A DNA stretch of 64,000 nucleotides, taken from IMG/VR virus record IMGVR_UViG_3300017963_000201, positions 62,001 to 126,000 of that record; one strand, given 5' to 3'. The notes under the pieces were generated by a model. That model made no database searches and had not been told where the DNA came from. It saw only the letters and a program-made list of their open reading frames with translations. The first letter of the stretch is position 1, and each line of letters opens with the position of its first letter. The position numbers and the translations under genes were made by a program. The stretch comes from a virus. Positions 21,114 to 28,765 of the stretch are shown here, in pieces.

Positions 21114-23099
21114 ATGAAAATCCATTACAGCGCACAACAAAAATTATACTATGCGGAAGCGACGAAGGAAGAGCGCTTCCCACTAAAAGAAGCGGGGTTC
21201 TGGTTCCACGGGCCAGAATACCGTTGCAGCTTCTCTGGGTGCAAATGCTGTGCCATCAAACTAGAGTGGGTTTGGTGGACCACCAAACCTGAAATCGCAG
21301 CCAGACTCCTGGAAGTCTGTGACGATGACGCAAAATGTGCCCTCACGGGGCACGTCGAGAGCGTGGAGGCTTCCCGAGCCTCCGACGCTGAGATAGATAT
21401 TCCCTGCCCCGAAAATCTCGCTTACCGCCCCTTCCAGCGGGCCGGTGTAGCCTACGCAGCCGAGCGTAGCGCTACAATGATCGCCGACGAAATGGGGCTT
21501 GGAAAAACAATACAAGCCCTGGGGATTGCCAACTATAAAAAAGCAAAAAACATCTTAATTGTTTGCCCCGCGTCTCTACGATTAAATTGGAAGCGGGAGG
21601 CCCAGAAATGGCTCGTAGAGCCACACACGATCCAAGTTGTCACCAAGCCATCGGACGACGTGAGCGCTGCTGATATCGTAATCATTAATTATGACCGCTG
21701 TAAAGGTCAGCACCTTGAAGCGCTGAAAGCCAGAGAGTGGGATCTTATAGTAGTGGACGAGGTTCACTATTGCAAAAACCCGAAAGCCCAGCGGACCAAG
21801 AATATCCTGGGCTATTGGGATCGCAAAAACCGTACAGCGGTCCCCGGCCTGGTAGACCGAGCGAAAATTAAACTTTTTCTCACGGGCACCCCGATCACAA
21901 ACCGCCCCATTGAGCTGCACCCACTGGCCGCAAAACTCGATCTCCGAGAGTTTGGAAATTTTATGCGCTTCGCCAAACGCTACTGTGACGCCCACGAGAC
22001 CAGATACGGATGGGACTTTTCGGGCGCGAGTCATCTAGACGAACTCCAAGCCAAACTTCGCGGAAGTTTTATGGTTCGCAGGCTAAAGAAAGACGTGCTC
22101 AAAGAGCTTCCGGCAAAAGTCAGACAGGTTGTCATTTTGAACCAAAATGGGTGCGCAAACGCGGTAAAAGCCGAACAAAAGGCATGGGCGCAAGCCGGGG
22201 GAGCGGACTTTGAAGCACTAAAAGCTAACGTGGAGCTTGCCGCTGCCAGTGAAGATCAAAATGCTTACAGGTCTGCAGTACATGCCCTTAATTCAGCAAT
22301 CCGGGTCGCTTTTGAAGATATGGCCGAAATTCGACATGAAACAGCAGAAAAGAAAACCCCAGCAGTGCTTGAACACTGCGATGACATACTTGAAAATGTC
22401 AGCAAGCTGGTGATTTTTGCACACCACAAAAAAGTAATTGCAGGGATCAAAGAGCATTATGGCGAAAAAGCAGTAGTCGTGGATGGATCAACTCCTAATG
22501 ATGCCCGGCAAGCAGCTGTAGACGCATTTCAAAACGATCCTAGCATTAAAGTTTTCATCGGATCGATCAAGGCTGCTGGTGTTGGCCTAACACTGACCGC
22601 AGCCTCCCACGTTGTTTTTGCCGAGCTGGATTGGACACCAGCAAACATGACGCAAGCGGAAGATCGTTGCCACCGGATCGGGCAAACCGATTCCGTCACT
22701 GTCCAGCACTTGGTTGTCAATGGCAGCCTTGACGCCAGGATGGCTGAAATCCTCGTGTGGAAACAGGAAATTATTGAAGCTGCGCTGGATAATCCTGAGA
22801 AGGCCATAGAGGTTCCTGAGCCCACCGAACTCCCCAAACCCAAATATCCCAAAGCGACTGATGAGCAGCGCAAGGCTTGCACCGATGCCCTCCGAATGCT
22901 TGCAGGACTGTGTGATGGGGCACTTAAAATAGATGGGCATGGATTCAATAAATGCGATAGTACAATTGGAAAAAGTTTAGCTTCGCGCTCTATGGATCGT
23001 GAGCTAACGGACGGCGAAGTGTTCTTGGCCAAACGAATCCTGCCAAAATACCACAGGCAGGTCGGTAGCGATCTCATTGAAAAGGTAAAAGCGGCATGA
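21114..23099 (+). CDS. SNF2-family DNA helicase / translocase
   Basis: 661 aa. Motif I MIADEMGLGKTIQALG (~124), Ia VCPASLRLNW, II VVDEVHYCKNP (~216), III LFLTGTPITNRP, and C-terminal helicase motifs VVVDGSTPNDARQ, SIKAAGVGLTLTAASHVVFAELDWTP (V) and QAEDRCHRIGQTDSV (VI). The compact form resembles SMARCAL1/HARP-type annealing helicases; the N-terminal ~100 residues with several Cys are unassigned. Codon use and base composition are clearly GC-richer than neighbours (many GCC/GCG/CGC codons), suggesting recent acquisition. SD AAAGGGAA. Confidence 0.93.
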   Translation: MKIHYSAQQKLYYAEATKEERFPLKEAGFWFHGPEYRCSFSGCKCCAIKLEWVWWTTKPEIAARLLEVCDDDAKCALTGHVESVEASRASDAEIDIPCPENLAYRPFQRAGVAYAAERSATMIADEMGLGKTIQALGIANYKKAKNILIVCPASLRLNWKREAQKWLVEPHTIQVVTKPSDDVSAADIVIINYDRCKGQHLEALKAREWDLIVVDEVHYCKNPKAQRTKNILGYWDRKNRTAVPGLVDRAKIKLFLTGTPITNRPIELHPLAAKLDLREFGNFMRFAKRYCDAHETRYGWDFSGASHLDELQAKLRGSFMVRRLKKDVLKELPAKVRQVVILNQNGCANAVKAEQKAWAQAGGADFEALKANVELAAASEDQNAYRSAVHALNSAIRVAFEDMAEIRHETAEKKTPAVLEHCDDILENVSKLVIFAHHKKVIAGIKEHYGEKAVVVDGSTPNDARQAAVDAFQNDPSIKVFIGSIKAAGVGLTLTAASHVVFAELDWTPANMTQAEDRCHRIGQTDSVTVQHLVVNGSLDARMAEILVWKQEIIEAALDNPEKAIEVPEPTELPKPKYPKATDEQRKACTDALRMLAGLCDGALKIDGHGFNKCDSTIGKSLASRSMDRELTDGEVFLAKRILPKYHRQVGSDLIEKVKAA

Positions 23100-23317
23100 G
23101 TCACTACATATGGTCATGCGGGCATAAGACTGCTAAGTCTTACAAAACCTATCCGATGTGCCCTGTTTGCGCAGTAGAGCAAGGCAAATATGCGGCTATG
23201 ATTGCTCAGATTGAGGCGATAAGAGATCAAGAGAATGAGCGAAACAGAAGAGAAGGGATTGCTTGGTCCAAAATTTTCAACCGGCAAGGTTGCCCTTACT
23301 GTGGGGGAATCACATGA
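23096..23317 (+). CDS. zinc-ribbon small protein
   Basis: 73 aa, ATGA overlap with the helicase. WSCGHKTAKSYKTYPMCPVC at the N-terminus and CPYCGG at the C-terminus give two Cys/His pairs on each side of a charged helix. Likely a zinc-binding accessory protein. Confidence 0.65.
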   Translation: MSHYIWSCGHKTAKSYKTYPMCPVCAVEQGKYAAMIAQIEAIRDQENERNRREGIAWSKIFNRQGCPYCGGIT

Positions 23318-23565
23318 AAGCTCAAGTTACTTTTCACTTTGACATGGAAGACATTATATCGATATGTATTCATTGCTATCGGTACACCGGAGTTAGCTTA
23401 ATCAAAAGTAAAAAACATATACTTAAAACAGTCCGTAACCATTTTGAAAACTACGGCTACTGTTTGCTACAGACGGAAGTACCGTCTTGGGATAAACGCC
23501 TAGATCTAACTATGGAAGAAAAATTGTTCGCAGCATGGTGCAAAGAACAAAAGTGGGGAAACTAG
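23314..23565 (+). CDS. hypothetical protein
   Basis: 83 aa from ATG 23314 (ATGA overlap). One domain with ICIHCYRYTG and a basic centre. No family recognised. Confidence 0.55.
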   Translation: MKAQVTFHFDMEDIISICIHCYRYTGVSLIKSKKHILKTVRNHFENYGYCLLQTEVPSWDKRLDLTMEEKLFAAWCKEQKWGN

Positions 23566-23568
23566 GCC

Positions 23569-23643
23569 ATGTCTAGATTCCATTGTTATCACGATTGGGC
23601 TAGCGAGCCCGCTTTGCTTACTCATACAAAAAATGGCTATTGA
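23569..23643 (+). CDS. tiny ORF in small-gene operon
   Basis: 24 aa, ATG 4 nt after the previous stop. Contains HCYHDW. Coding potential uncertain; may only couple translation to the next gene. Confidence 0.25.
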   Translation: MSRFHCYHDWASEPALLTHTKNGY

Positions 23644-23657
23644 ATACGAGAAAAATA

Positions 23658-23888
23658 ATGCAAGATAAAAACCAAATACAAGTACGTGCTTGCCAATGTA
23701 TCCGTTGTGGGCATCTTTGGGTTGCGAGAGTTATACTATCAAGCAATACAACCAACCTATCAGGGGAAGCTACAAAGTGGTGCCCTTCTTGCGGATCAAA
23801 AGCGGGATACTGTGGCCCAATACAGATATTAAAATTTGAGGAAAACCATGAAAACAATCTGCGCACAATGCGGAAAAATACTTACTGA
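23658..23888 (+). CDS. zinc-ribbon small protein
   Basis: 76 aa from ATG 23658. CQCIRCGHLWVAR and WCPSCGSKAGYCG form a four-Cys zinc ribbon around residues 13-55. The tail overlaps the next gene by 41 bp. Confidence 0.55.
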   Translation: MQDKNQIQVRACQCIRCGHLWVARVILSSNTTNLSGEATKWCPSCGSKAGYCGPIQILKFEENHENNLRTMRKNTY

Positions 23889-24003
23889 TGAGTTTGGGAA
23901 TCGTTTACATTCTGCTAATTTTGATTCAGAAATACCACACCCAACTAAGTACTTTACGTATGCATGGTGTAATATATGTGCAGCAAAACGCAAAAAATGG
24001 TGA
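23848..24003 (+). CDS. zinc-finger small protein
   Basis: 51 aa, very good SD (TGAGGAAAA). MKTICAQCGKIL at the N-terminus and WCNICAAKRKKW at the end form a CxxC/CxxC zinc finger with a basic tail. Confidence 0.55.
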   Translation: MKTICAQCGKILTDEFGNRLHSANFDSEIPHPTKYFTYAWCNICAAKRKKW

Positions 24004-24220
24004 AAAGAAACGGTATGTACGTATATATTTTAGAGATCACAACAGAAAAGCTAAATGGTATTGGGCTATAAAGATTAAGAATAAAAAATATATAAGATGC
24101 AAAAAAGATGGTGATGATTTTTCTTACATGAGAAAATGTGGTACTGAAATAGAGAAATTGTATATTATGTTTGGAGAGCCGGAAAAAGAGATCCCGTTTA
24201 GGGTATATAGAATATTTTAA
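23960..24220 (+). CDS. basic hypothetical protein
   Basis: 86 aa if started at ATG 23960 (the ORF is open to 23888). Very basic N-terminal half (KKRYVRIYFRDHNRKAKWYW...KKYIRCKK). Start uncertain because of overlap with the zinc-finger gene. Confidence 0.45.
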   Translation: MHGVIYVQQNAKNGEKKRYVRIYFRDHNRKAKWYWAIKIKNKKYIRCKKDGDDFSYMRKCGTEIEKLYIMFGEPEKEIPFRVYRIF

Positions 24221-24232
24221 ACGAGGTAGGAG

Positions 24233-24922
24233 ATGTGGAGTTACTACGGTAGCAAAAAAAAAAAGATTGCAAAACTTTACCCTTTTCCCAAATACGAATT
24301 AATTATAGAACCGTTTGCAGGTGCAGCTTGGTATAGTGTTTTGCACCGAGATAAAAATATATTGCTTAACGAAAAGTATATTGTAATATATAATATTTGG
24401 AATTGGTTAATAAACAGAGCAAGTTCTAAATTGATTTTGGAAAATGCAGACTTCTATAACGGCCAAGATATTAGCTAAATTGATTTGGAAAAACCGCATA
24501 AAGACTTGATAGGTTTTTGTATCAATAGAGGTAGCATAGCACCTAAAAATATTGTTCAAAAATGGAGTTGCCAAGTAGCATCTAAGCCCAATTGGGCAAG
24601 CACAACTAACTTTTTTTTAAAGAGAGTAGCAAAACTATTGCCTTAAATTAAGCACTGGAAAACACAATTTGGCGATTACAAAAAACTACCTAATGTTAAG
24701 GCAACTTGGTTCATTGACCCGCCTTATCAGTTTGGGGGCGAACACTACGCAATCAATGATATTAACTATCATGAACTTAGTGACTGGTGCAAAACACGAA
24801 AGGGGCAAGTAATTGTCTGTGAAAATAATAAGTCTGATTGGCTGCCATTTGTAGCTTTAACAGGAATTACAGGACAGCGTTGTAACACAACAGAATCGGT
24901 TTGGATAAATGAAAATCTATAA
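24233..24922 (+). pseudogene. D12-class adenine-N6 DNA methyltransferase (Dam-like) with two in-frame TAA codons
   Basis: Starts WSYYGSKKKKIAKLYP and IIEPFAGAAWYSV (SAM-binding motif I, FxG). TAA occurs at 24476-24478 and again at ~24644-24646. Between and after them the same frame stays open to 24922 and encodes RGSIAPKNI-type sequence and the catalytic motif IDPPYQFGG (DPPY) and ESVWIN. Reading both TAA as Gln restores a plausible ~229 aa enzyme of family length. No frameshifts, so this is recent nonsense inactivation (two CAA-to-TAA changes) or readthrough. Its intact form would methylate adenine in a short site, probably for evasion of host restriction. Confidence 0.75.
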
Positions 24923-24931
24923 GATTTAGTT

Positions 24932-25105
24932 ATGAAACAGGGAATGCGTCAAATATACAATGGGTTTACTCGAGGTACTGGTGGATTAAAGTGCTATTGT
25001 TGCGGTGCCCGCTATAGAGCTATGAAAGCTATAAGAGCAAAAAACAAAATAAAAAATAAGCAAATTACCCGCGAAGCAAACTCTAATGGGTTACACACCC
25101 GATAA
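24932..25105 (+). CDS. small Cys-rich basic protein
   Basis: 57 aa. GLKCYCCGARYRAMKAIRAK: a CYCC zinc-type cluster followed by a basic helix. Nine nt after the methyltransferase frame. No family recognised. Confidence 0.4.
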   Translation: MKQGMRQIYNGFTRGTGGLKCYCCGARYRAMKAIRAKNKIKNKQITREANSNGLHTR

Positions 25106-25207
25106 CCACTCTTTGTATTGGGTTTATGGGTGTGGTGATAAGAATAGGGCTTTTACTGAGCTAGATCCCTACCTAAGTTTCATAAGATAACTGGTATTAT
25201 ACACTTT

Positions 25208-25639
25208 ATGAAATCTATTACAAGCTTCCGTGGTGAATACGCTTTTCTAAGTAATTTCTATCCAGCATCAGTCCCCTTTCGGGGTATCATCTTCCCTACC
25301 GCCGAGCATGCTTATCAAGCGCAAAAGTCAAAAAGCCTAGAAGACCAAAAAAGGATAGCACAAGTCAAAACTCCCGGAGAAGCTAAAAGACTAGGTAGAT
25401 TTCTTAATCTTTATTCCGGATGGGATCAGATACGTATCCCCATCATGTTTGCAATTATTTACCGCAAATTTACTCACAACAAATATTTAGGTAAAAAGTT
25501 AGTAGCGACTAACCCAAAGATACTTATTGAAGAGAATACCTGGGGCGATAAATACTGGGGAAAAGTAAACGGAGATGGGCTTAATCTATTAGGATCACAG
25601 CTAATGCAGGTACGTTGGCTTCTCATAGAAAAAGGTTGA
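25208..25639 (+). CDS. NADAR-domain protein (YbiA-like)
   Basis: 143 aa, normal length. FRGEYAFLSNFYPASVPFRG, FPTAEHAYQAQKS, KTPGEAKRLGR, and WGDKYWG...GLNLLGSQLMQVR are the NADAR signatures. NADAR proteins act on ADP-ribose-type substrates; some remove ADP-ribose from guanine in DNA placed by DarT-type toxins, so counter-defence is plausible. TATTATAC lies just before the start. Confidence 0.88.
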   Translation: MKSITSFRGEYAFLSNFYPASVPFRGIIFPTAEHAYQAQKSKSLEDQKRIAQVKTPGEAKRLGRFLNLYSGWDQIRIPIMFAIIYRKFTHNKYLGKKLVATNPKILIEENTWGDKYWGKVNGDGLNLLGSQLMQVRWLLIEKG

Positions 25640-25664
25640 CACACTCAAGTACTATTATTAATAT
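25636..25664 (+). promoter_or_regulatory. promoter of small RNA unit 1
   Basis: TTGACA (25636-25641), 17 bp, TAATAT (25659-25664). Near-consensus sigma-70. The -35 overlaps the stop of the NADAR gene. Confidence 0.8.
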
Positions 25665-25670
25665 AGGTAC

Positions 25671-25756
25671 TAGAGAGTCGATTCAGCTTGGTATCCTGGT
25701 TCGATGTCTAAGTTGGCAGACTCTCTTGCTCCTAAGCTAAATGCTTAGGAGTTTTT
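25671..25756 (+). ncRNA. small RNA unit 1
   Basis: Predicted start ~25671. AGAGAGTC (25672-25679) pairs with GACTCTCT (25719-25726). Inside, CTTGG-TATC/GATG-T-CTAAG forms a 9-bp stem with a CTGGTTC loop. Ends at its own terminator. No credible ORF. Confidence 0.65.
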
Positions 25757-25760
25757 ATTT
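25729..25760 (+). terminator. intrinsic terminator of unit 1
   Basis: CTCCTAAG-CTAAATG-CTTAGGAG (25729-25751) followed by TTTTTATTT. Confidence 0.9.
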
Positions 25761-25787
25761 GACAGGATTAGCCTAATACAGTATATT
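25759..25787 (+). promoter_or_regulatory. promoter of small RNA unit 2
   Basis: TTGACA (25759-25764) begins inside the T-run of the previous terminator; 17 bp; TATATT (25782-25787). Confidence 0.8.
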
Positions 25788-25793
25788 ACCTTT

Positions 25794-25855
25794 TGGGTGT
25801 TAGAAGTGGCCTTGGATTGATGATCGCTCCCGGAATTATCCGGGAGCACTTTTTT
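25794..25855 (+). ncRNA. small RNA unit 2
   Basis: About 60 nt, starting near 25794 and ending at the terminator. The 5' half (TTAGAAGTGGCCTTGGATTG) is unpaired in my reading and could be a target-binding segment. Confidence 0.6.
25826..25855 (+). terminator. intrinsic terminator of unit 2
   Basis: GCTCCCGG-AATTAT-CCGGGAGC (25826-25847) followed by ACTTTTTT. Confidence 0.9.
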
Positions 25856-25856
25856 A

Positions 25857-25884
25857 TTGACACGTATTACTATTTTGATAAGTT
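25857..25884 (+). promoter_or_regulatory. weak promoter of small RNA unit 3
   Basis: TTGACA (25857-25862) again directly after the terminator T-run. The best -10 (TAAGTT, 25879-25884, 16-bp spacer) is poor. Confidence 0.5.
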
Positions 25885-25889
25885 AGCTA

Positions 25890-25948
25890 ACGAACGTGAT
25901 CTCCGGAATAACCCCCTTCAATTACCGCTACGATTGAAGGGGGGTTTT
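25890..25948 (+). ncRNA. small RNA unit 3
   Basis: About 55-60 nt between the TTGACA at 25857 and the terminator at 25912. Preceded by a GTTAGCTAAC palindrome (25882-25891). The transcript is inferred only from this arrangement. Confidence 0.45.
25912..25948 (+). terminator. intrinsic terminator of unit 3
   Basis: CCCCCTTCAAT (25912-25922) pairs with ATTGAAGGGGG (25933-25943), followed by GTTTT. Confidence 0.85.
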
Positions 25949-25950
25949 CC

Positions 25951-25979
25951 TTGACACTGTGAATTAATTAAGATATAAG
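25951..25979 (+). promoter_or_regulatory. promoter of small RNA unit 4
   Basis: TTGACA (25951-25956), 17 bp, TATAAG (25974-25979). Confidence 0.8.
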
Positions 25980-25985
25980 AAAAAT

Positions 25986-26041
25986 ACTGCGTATCCGTCT
26001 GGCCCCTCAGACTTTGGCAAGAGTTTGGGGGGTACTTTTTT
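25986..26041 (+). ncRNA. small RNA unit 4
   Basis: About 55 nt starting near 25986, ending at the terminator that also marks the convergence with the minus-strand head module. Confidence 0.55.
26003..26041 (+). terminator. intrinsic terminator of unit 4
   Basis: CCCCTCAGACT (26003-26013) pairs with AGTTTGGGGGG (26022-26032; two G-U), followed by TACTTTTTT. It overlaps the last bases of the convergent gene. Confidence 0.8.
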
Positions 26042-26912
26042 AATCACTTCTAGCAGAAGAAAAGAATCTGGACCAGAATCCTGCAGGTAGTGCGGAGTAG
26101 ATTCTCCCGGCCCCCATATAGCCCCCAGGGCCAACCTGATGCAAAACAGTACCCTTGGTCCTATATTGTTGTTTGAAGCCCACAGAAGCCTTTGTAAAGC
26201 GGTTCAGGATGGCGCTAATCATCCCAGACAACTTTCCGTAGTGATCAATGACTAGACTATTCCCACCCAAAGCATAATTGAAATCAGTATCGATAGAAAA
26301 GATTCCCTGAGATTCCAAAGCTGCTATAGTAGCAGCATCGATTAAAATTGTACCGTATTGAGCAAATGGGTAGTTGTCTACGGTCAAACTCGTATAAGGT
26401 GGAATTGCATTTATGAATTGAACACCGCGATCTAGGTAAAAGATTAAATGTTTATCATCATATCCATAGAAAAGCTGAATGTCGGGGTCGGTAGAAGCCC
26501 GATCCATGTTTTCGATATAATCACTGATTGACTTTCTTGCCTTATCTACTTGGACTCTGAGTTGAGCCGCGTATGCATAATACTTGGTAGAAACGGATTT
26601 TACAAAAACGTTATTACTGACAGTGACGTTTTCTAATATGCATCTCGTAGCCAGTAAATACTCTTCGTTATAGGTAGAAGCATCAAAGGAATATTGATAT
26701 ATCCCTGTACCCGCGTGAGTAATACTAGTCCCGCCAGATGCCGTAAATGATCCTGAATCTTCCGATGAATCATCTGATATGTTAATCAAATTAAAAGAAC
26801 TAGTGCCTGCTACATCTGTTAGGGAGTTTGTCAACGTATCCCGAACATAGAAAGTAATGGGCTCGGTTTGGTTAGCCAACACTACATGAAAATCGGTAAA
26901 TGATTGGCTCAT
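26040..26912 (-). CDS. putative virion structural protein (head completion)
   Basis: 290 aa. N-terminal beta domain with an Ig-like pattern (ITFYVRDTLTNSLTDVAG..SITHAGTGIYQYSFDAS), then a helical segment (AAQLRVQVDKARKSISDYIENM) and a C-terminal domain ending PAGFWSRFFSSARSD. Bridges the head genes and the plus-strand region. Family not named. Confidence 0.6.
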   Translation of the reverse strand: MSQSFTDFHVVLANQTEPITFYVRDTLTNSLTDVAGTSSFNLINISDDSSEDSGSFTASGGTSITHAGTGIYQYSFDASTYNEEYLLATRCILENVTVSNNVFVKSVSTKYYAYAAQLRVQVDKARKSISDYIENMDRASTDPDIQLFYGYDDKHLIFYLDRGVQFINAIPPYTSLTVDNYPFAQYGTILIDAATIAALESQGIFSIDTDFNYALGGNSLVIDHYGKLSGMISAILNRFTKASVGFKQQYRTKGTVLHQVGPGGYMGAGRIYSALPAGFWSRFFSSARSD

Positions 26913-27166
26913 GCTGTCCTCTGGGCAAAGAGTAATTTCTTTAGCTTTCTTATAGCATCGTCAAAGATAGCACAATCGGAATTTACATACTGATATTGTA
27001 AGCTCTGAATTCTAGGCTCATCCTTAAAAGAAAACTTATAGCTAGTCCCTAGCCTTCTAGCGTCAATAAGTTTGATTCGATGCATAAGCAGGTAAGCTGC
27101 TAAAGGTAGGTCGTTTGTAACAAAGACCTTTACAGAGACAACCTTTTCTTTATCTTGCTCATTCAC
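26909..27166 (-). CDS. small hypothetical protein
   Basis: 85 aa, ATGA overlap with the next gene. Alternating strands and helices (VVSVKVFVTNDLPLAAYLLMHRIKLIDARR). No family recognised. Confidence 0.55.
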   Translation of the reverse strand: MNEQDKEKVVSVKVFVTNDLPLAAYLLMHRIKLIDARRLGTSYKFSFKDEPRIQSLQYQYVNSDCAIFDDAIRKLKKLLFAQRTA

Positions 27167-27365
27167 TATTGTTTAGCATATCCATGATACTTTGAAATTG
27201 ATCTTCCGTGGCCGCGTCAGCAATAGACTCAAAGATAATATCTGGATGTAGATCAAATAACCTGTCTAGCATAGTATATTGTTGGTTAGCATCAAATTGA
27301 TCTAAGAACAGATCAATAACTGCCATACGTTCTTGCTTGGTTAAATCGTATAGATATTTTGGCAT
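27159..27365 (-). CDS. small hypothetical protein
   Basis: 68 aa from ATG 27365 (GGAG upstream). Acidic helical: LYDLTKQERMAVIDLFLDQF. No family recognised. Confidence 0.55.
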   Translation of the reverse strand: MPKYLYDLTKQERMAVIDLFLDQFDANQQYTMLDRLFDLHPDIIFESIADAATEDQFQSIMDMLNNSE

Positions 27366-27420
27366 TAATAACTCCAATCAAAGTCAGGCATCCTATCACC
27401 ATATATCTCGTAATAATCTG

Positions 27421-27567
27421 TCAGATAAATGGGTATATAGGAATGTCCATTTCCTCAATCGATTCTAAAGTATCCCTAACATGCTCTGGCAATATATCTA
27501 GGGCTTTGTCTAACGATATAGTAATACTTACACTATCTTTTTGGGCAAATCTTGAGCGCATCATCAT
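27421..27567 (-). CDS. small hypothetical protein
   Basis: 48 aa starting at a run of three ATG codons (27567-27559) after GAGG, 4 nt after the upstream stop. Contains SVSITISLDKALDILPEHV. Position and SD support it. Confidence 0.5.
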   Translation of the reverse strand: MMMRSRFAQKDSVSITISLDKALDILPEHVRDTLESIEEMDIPIYPFI

Positions 27568-27571
27568 AACC

Positions 27572-28276
27572 TCAAAAGCTAATATTCCAAACATCCATTA
27601 CATAGCTAACATTACCAAAATCGTCCTGGACAATTAGGAATGGTTCATTGTCAACTTCTAACACTTGGAAGTCTTCCCCAGGAAATGCTGCGTGCTTTAC
27701 CCAGTCTCCTGGTTGTATATCAATTGGGAACTTTCTGCCTGTAATCTTTTTCTCAAGCATGTATGCTTGATGGTTCATCCTAGAAGCAATAGTCCTAAGC
27801 TCTTTACCTTGTGAAGTCTTGGATAGGATGTATTCGCTATATAGCTTAGATCCAAAGTCAGGCATACGGGCATTGAGATAAATCATAGCCTGATCTTCTT
27901 CGTCAAATACCGCAGCATGCTCCATCAAGCTTATGAAATTTTGAGGAGTAATACCCAAAGACATATACCAATGTTTTGGGTAAGGATCTTTAATATGGTT
28001 TTCCACAACCTGAGCAATGAAATCCTTGAAGCTCTTTTTCGCTGCAGTCTTCAACAAACGGTTGGCACCACGAAACAGACCGAATAGAAATAGATGCAAA
28101 CTCTCGGTCCAGTCTTCCGGGTTTTGAATCTCTGCATTCTTAGCAAACTCTAAAACCTTATCGTAATCCCCTTCCATTTCTTGCCAAAATACAGCCCATT
28201 CGGGTCGGTGCTCTTCCGCAAACTGGTACACACCTTGAGGCTTTGGATCTAGCCAGGGTCTTTGTGCAAAGGGCAT
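27572..28276 (-). CDS. hypothetical protein
   Basis: 234 aa. Helical first two thirds; a C-terminal beta barrel-like part (DIQPGDWVKHAAFPGEDFQVLEVDNEPFLIVQDDFG) looks like a small SH3/KOW-type fold. Lies in the head gene operon. No family recognised. Confidence 0.6.
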   Translation of the reverse strand: MPFAQRPWLDPKPQGVYQFAEEHRPEWAVFWQEMEGDYDKVLEFAKNAEIQNPEDWTESLHLFLFGLFRGANRLLKTAAKKSFKDFIAQVVENHIKDPYPKHWYMSLGITPQNFISLMEHAAVFDEEDQAMIYLNARMPDFGSKLYSEYILSKTSQGKELRTIASRMNHQAYMLEKKITGRKFPIDIQPGDWVKHAAFPGEDFQVLEVDNEPFLIVQDDFGNVSYVMDVWNISF

Positions 28277-28287
28277 ATTAGTACTCC

Positions 28288-28503
28288 TTAATACATCATA
28301 CGAGTTCCAGGCTCATATACTTCTCTAAAATACTCTAAGGCCAGAGTCTTAGCATCTGACTTACTTCTAGCTTCTTCACGCGCAAGCTCTAACGCTTCCT
28401 GCCAGGTATTATAGTCTACTCTAATACCGCGTTCAGCTTTGAATTCCTCAATCGCTTGATCTACACCTTTATCGATCATGGGACCTTTGGCCGTGTAGTG
28501 CAT
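28288..28503 (-). CDS. small hypothetical protein
   Basis: 71 aa. Charged helices (QAIEEFKAERGIRVDYNTWQEALELAREEARS). No family recognised. Confidence 0.55.
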   Translation of the reverse strand: MHYTAKGPMIDKGVDQAIEEFKAERGIRVDYNTWQEALELAREEARSKSDAKTLALEYFREVYEPGTRMMY

Positions 28504-28516
28504 GGCAAGACCTTTC

Positions 28517-28669
28517 CTATAGTAAACTCCTAGTGCTTAGGACAGCACTATCCAAAGTTTCTGTCGATACAATACCGTAAACCGCTGCGAATTTTACTTC
28601 TGTATCGTCTTTATCTACGTATAAAGCATCTATATCGGAAGCTATTTCTACCAATCTATCTTTTTTCAT
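28517..28669 (-). CDS. small hypothetical protein
   Basis: 50 aa, ATG 28669 with CGGGG upstream. Contains LVEIASDIDALYVDKDDTEVKF. Fits without gap between its neighbours. Confidence 0.45.
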   Translation of the reverse strand: MKKDRLVEIASDIDALYVDKDDTEVKFAAVYGIVSTETLDSAVLSTRSLL

Positions 28670-28742
28670 ACCCCGAAGCAAGCCCATCTAATAGGAACTC
28701 TAGATCCTCCTTGCACCATTGACCCCAATCCTCCTCTTCCAT
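28656..28742 (-). CDS. tiny acidic ORF
   Basis: 28 aa (EEEDWGQWCKEDLEFLLDGL), overlapping the next gene by 14 bp. No clear SD; low support. Confidence 0.3.
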   Translation of the reverse strand: MEEEDWGQWCKEDLEFLLDGLASGYEKR

Positions 28743-28765
28743 AAAAGGTAGGGAATAATCTTTAC

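Noticed and set aside
22529-23104. Long antisense ORFs within the helicase gene
   Set aside because: They lie opposite a gene with complete helicase motifs and lack SD; shadows caused by higher GC content.
25672-25726. Small RNA unit 1 as a tRNA (contains GGTTCGA)
   Set aside because: The GGTTCGA string is in the tip of a central hairpin, not a T-arm beside the acceptor stem; no D-arm.
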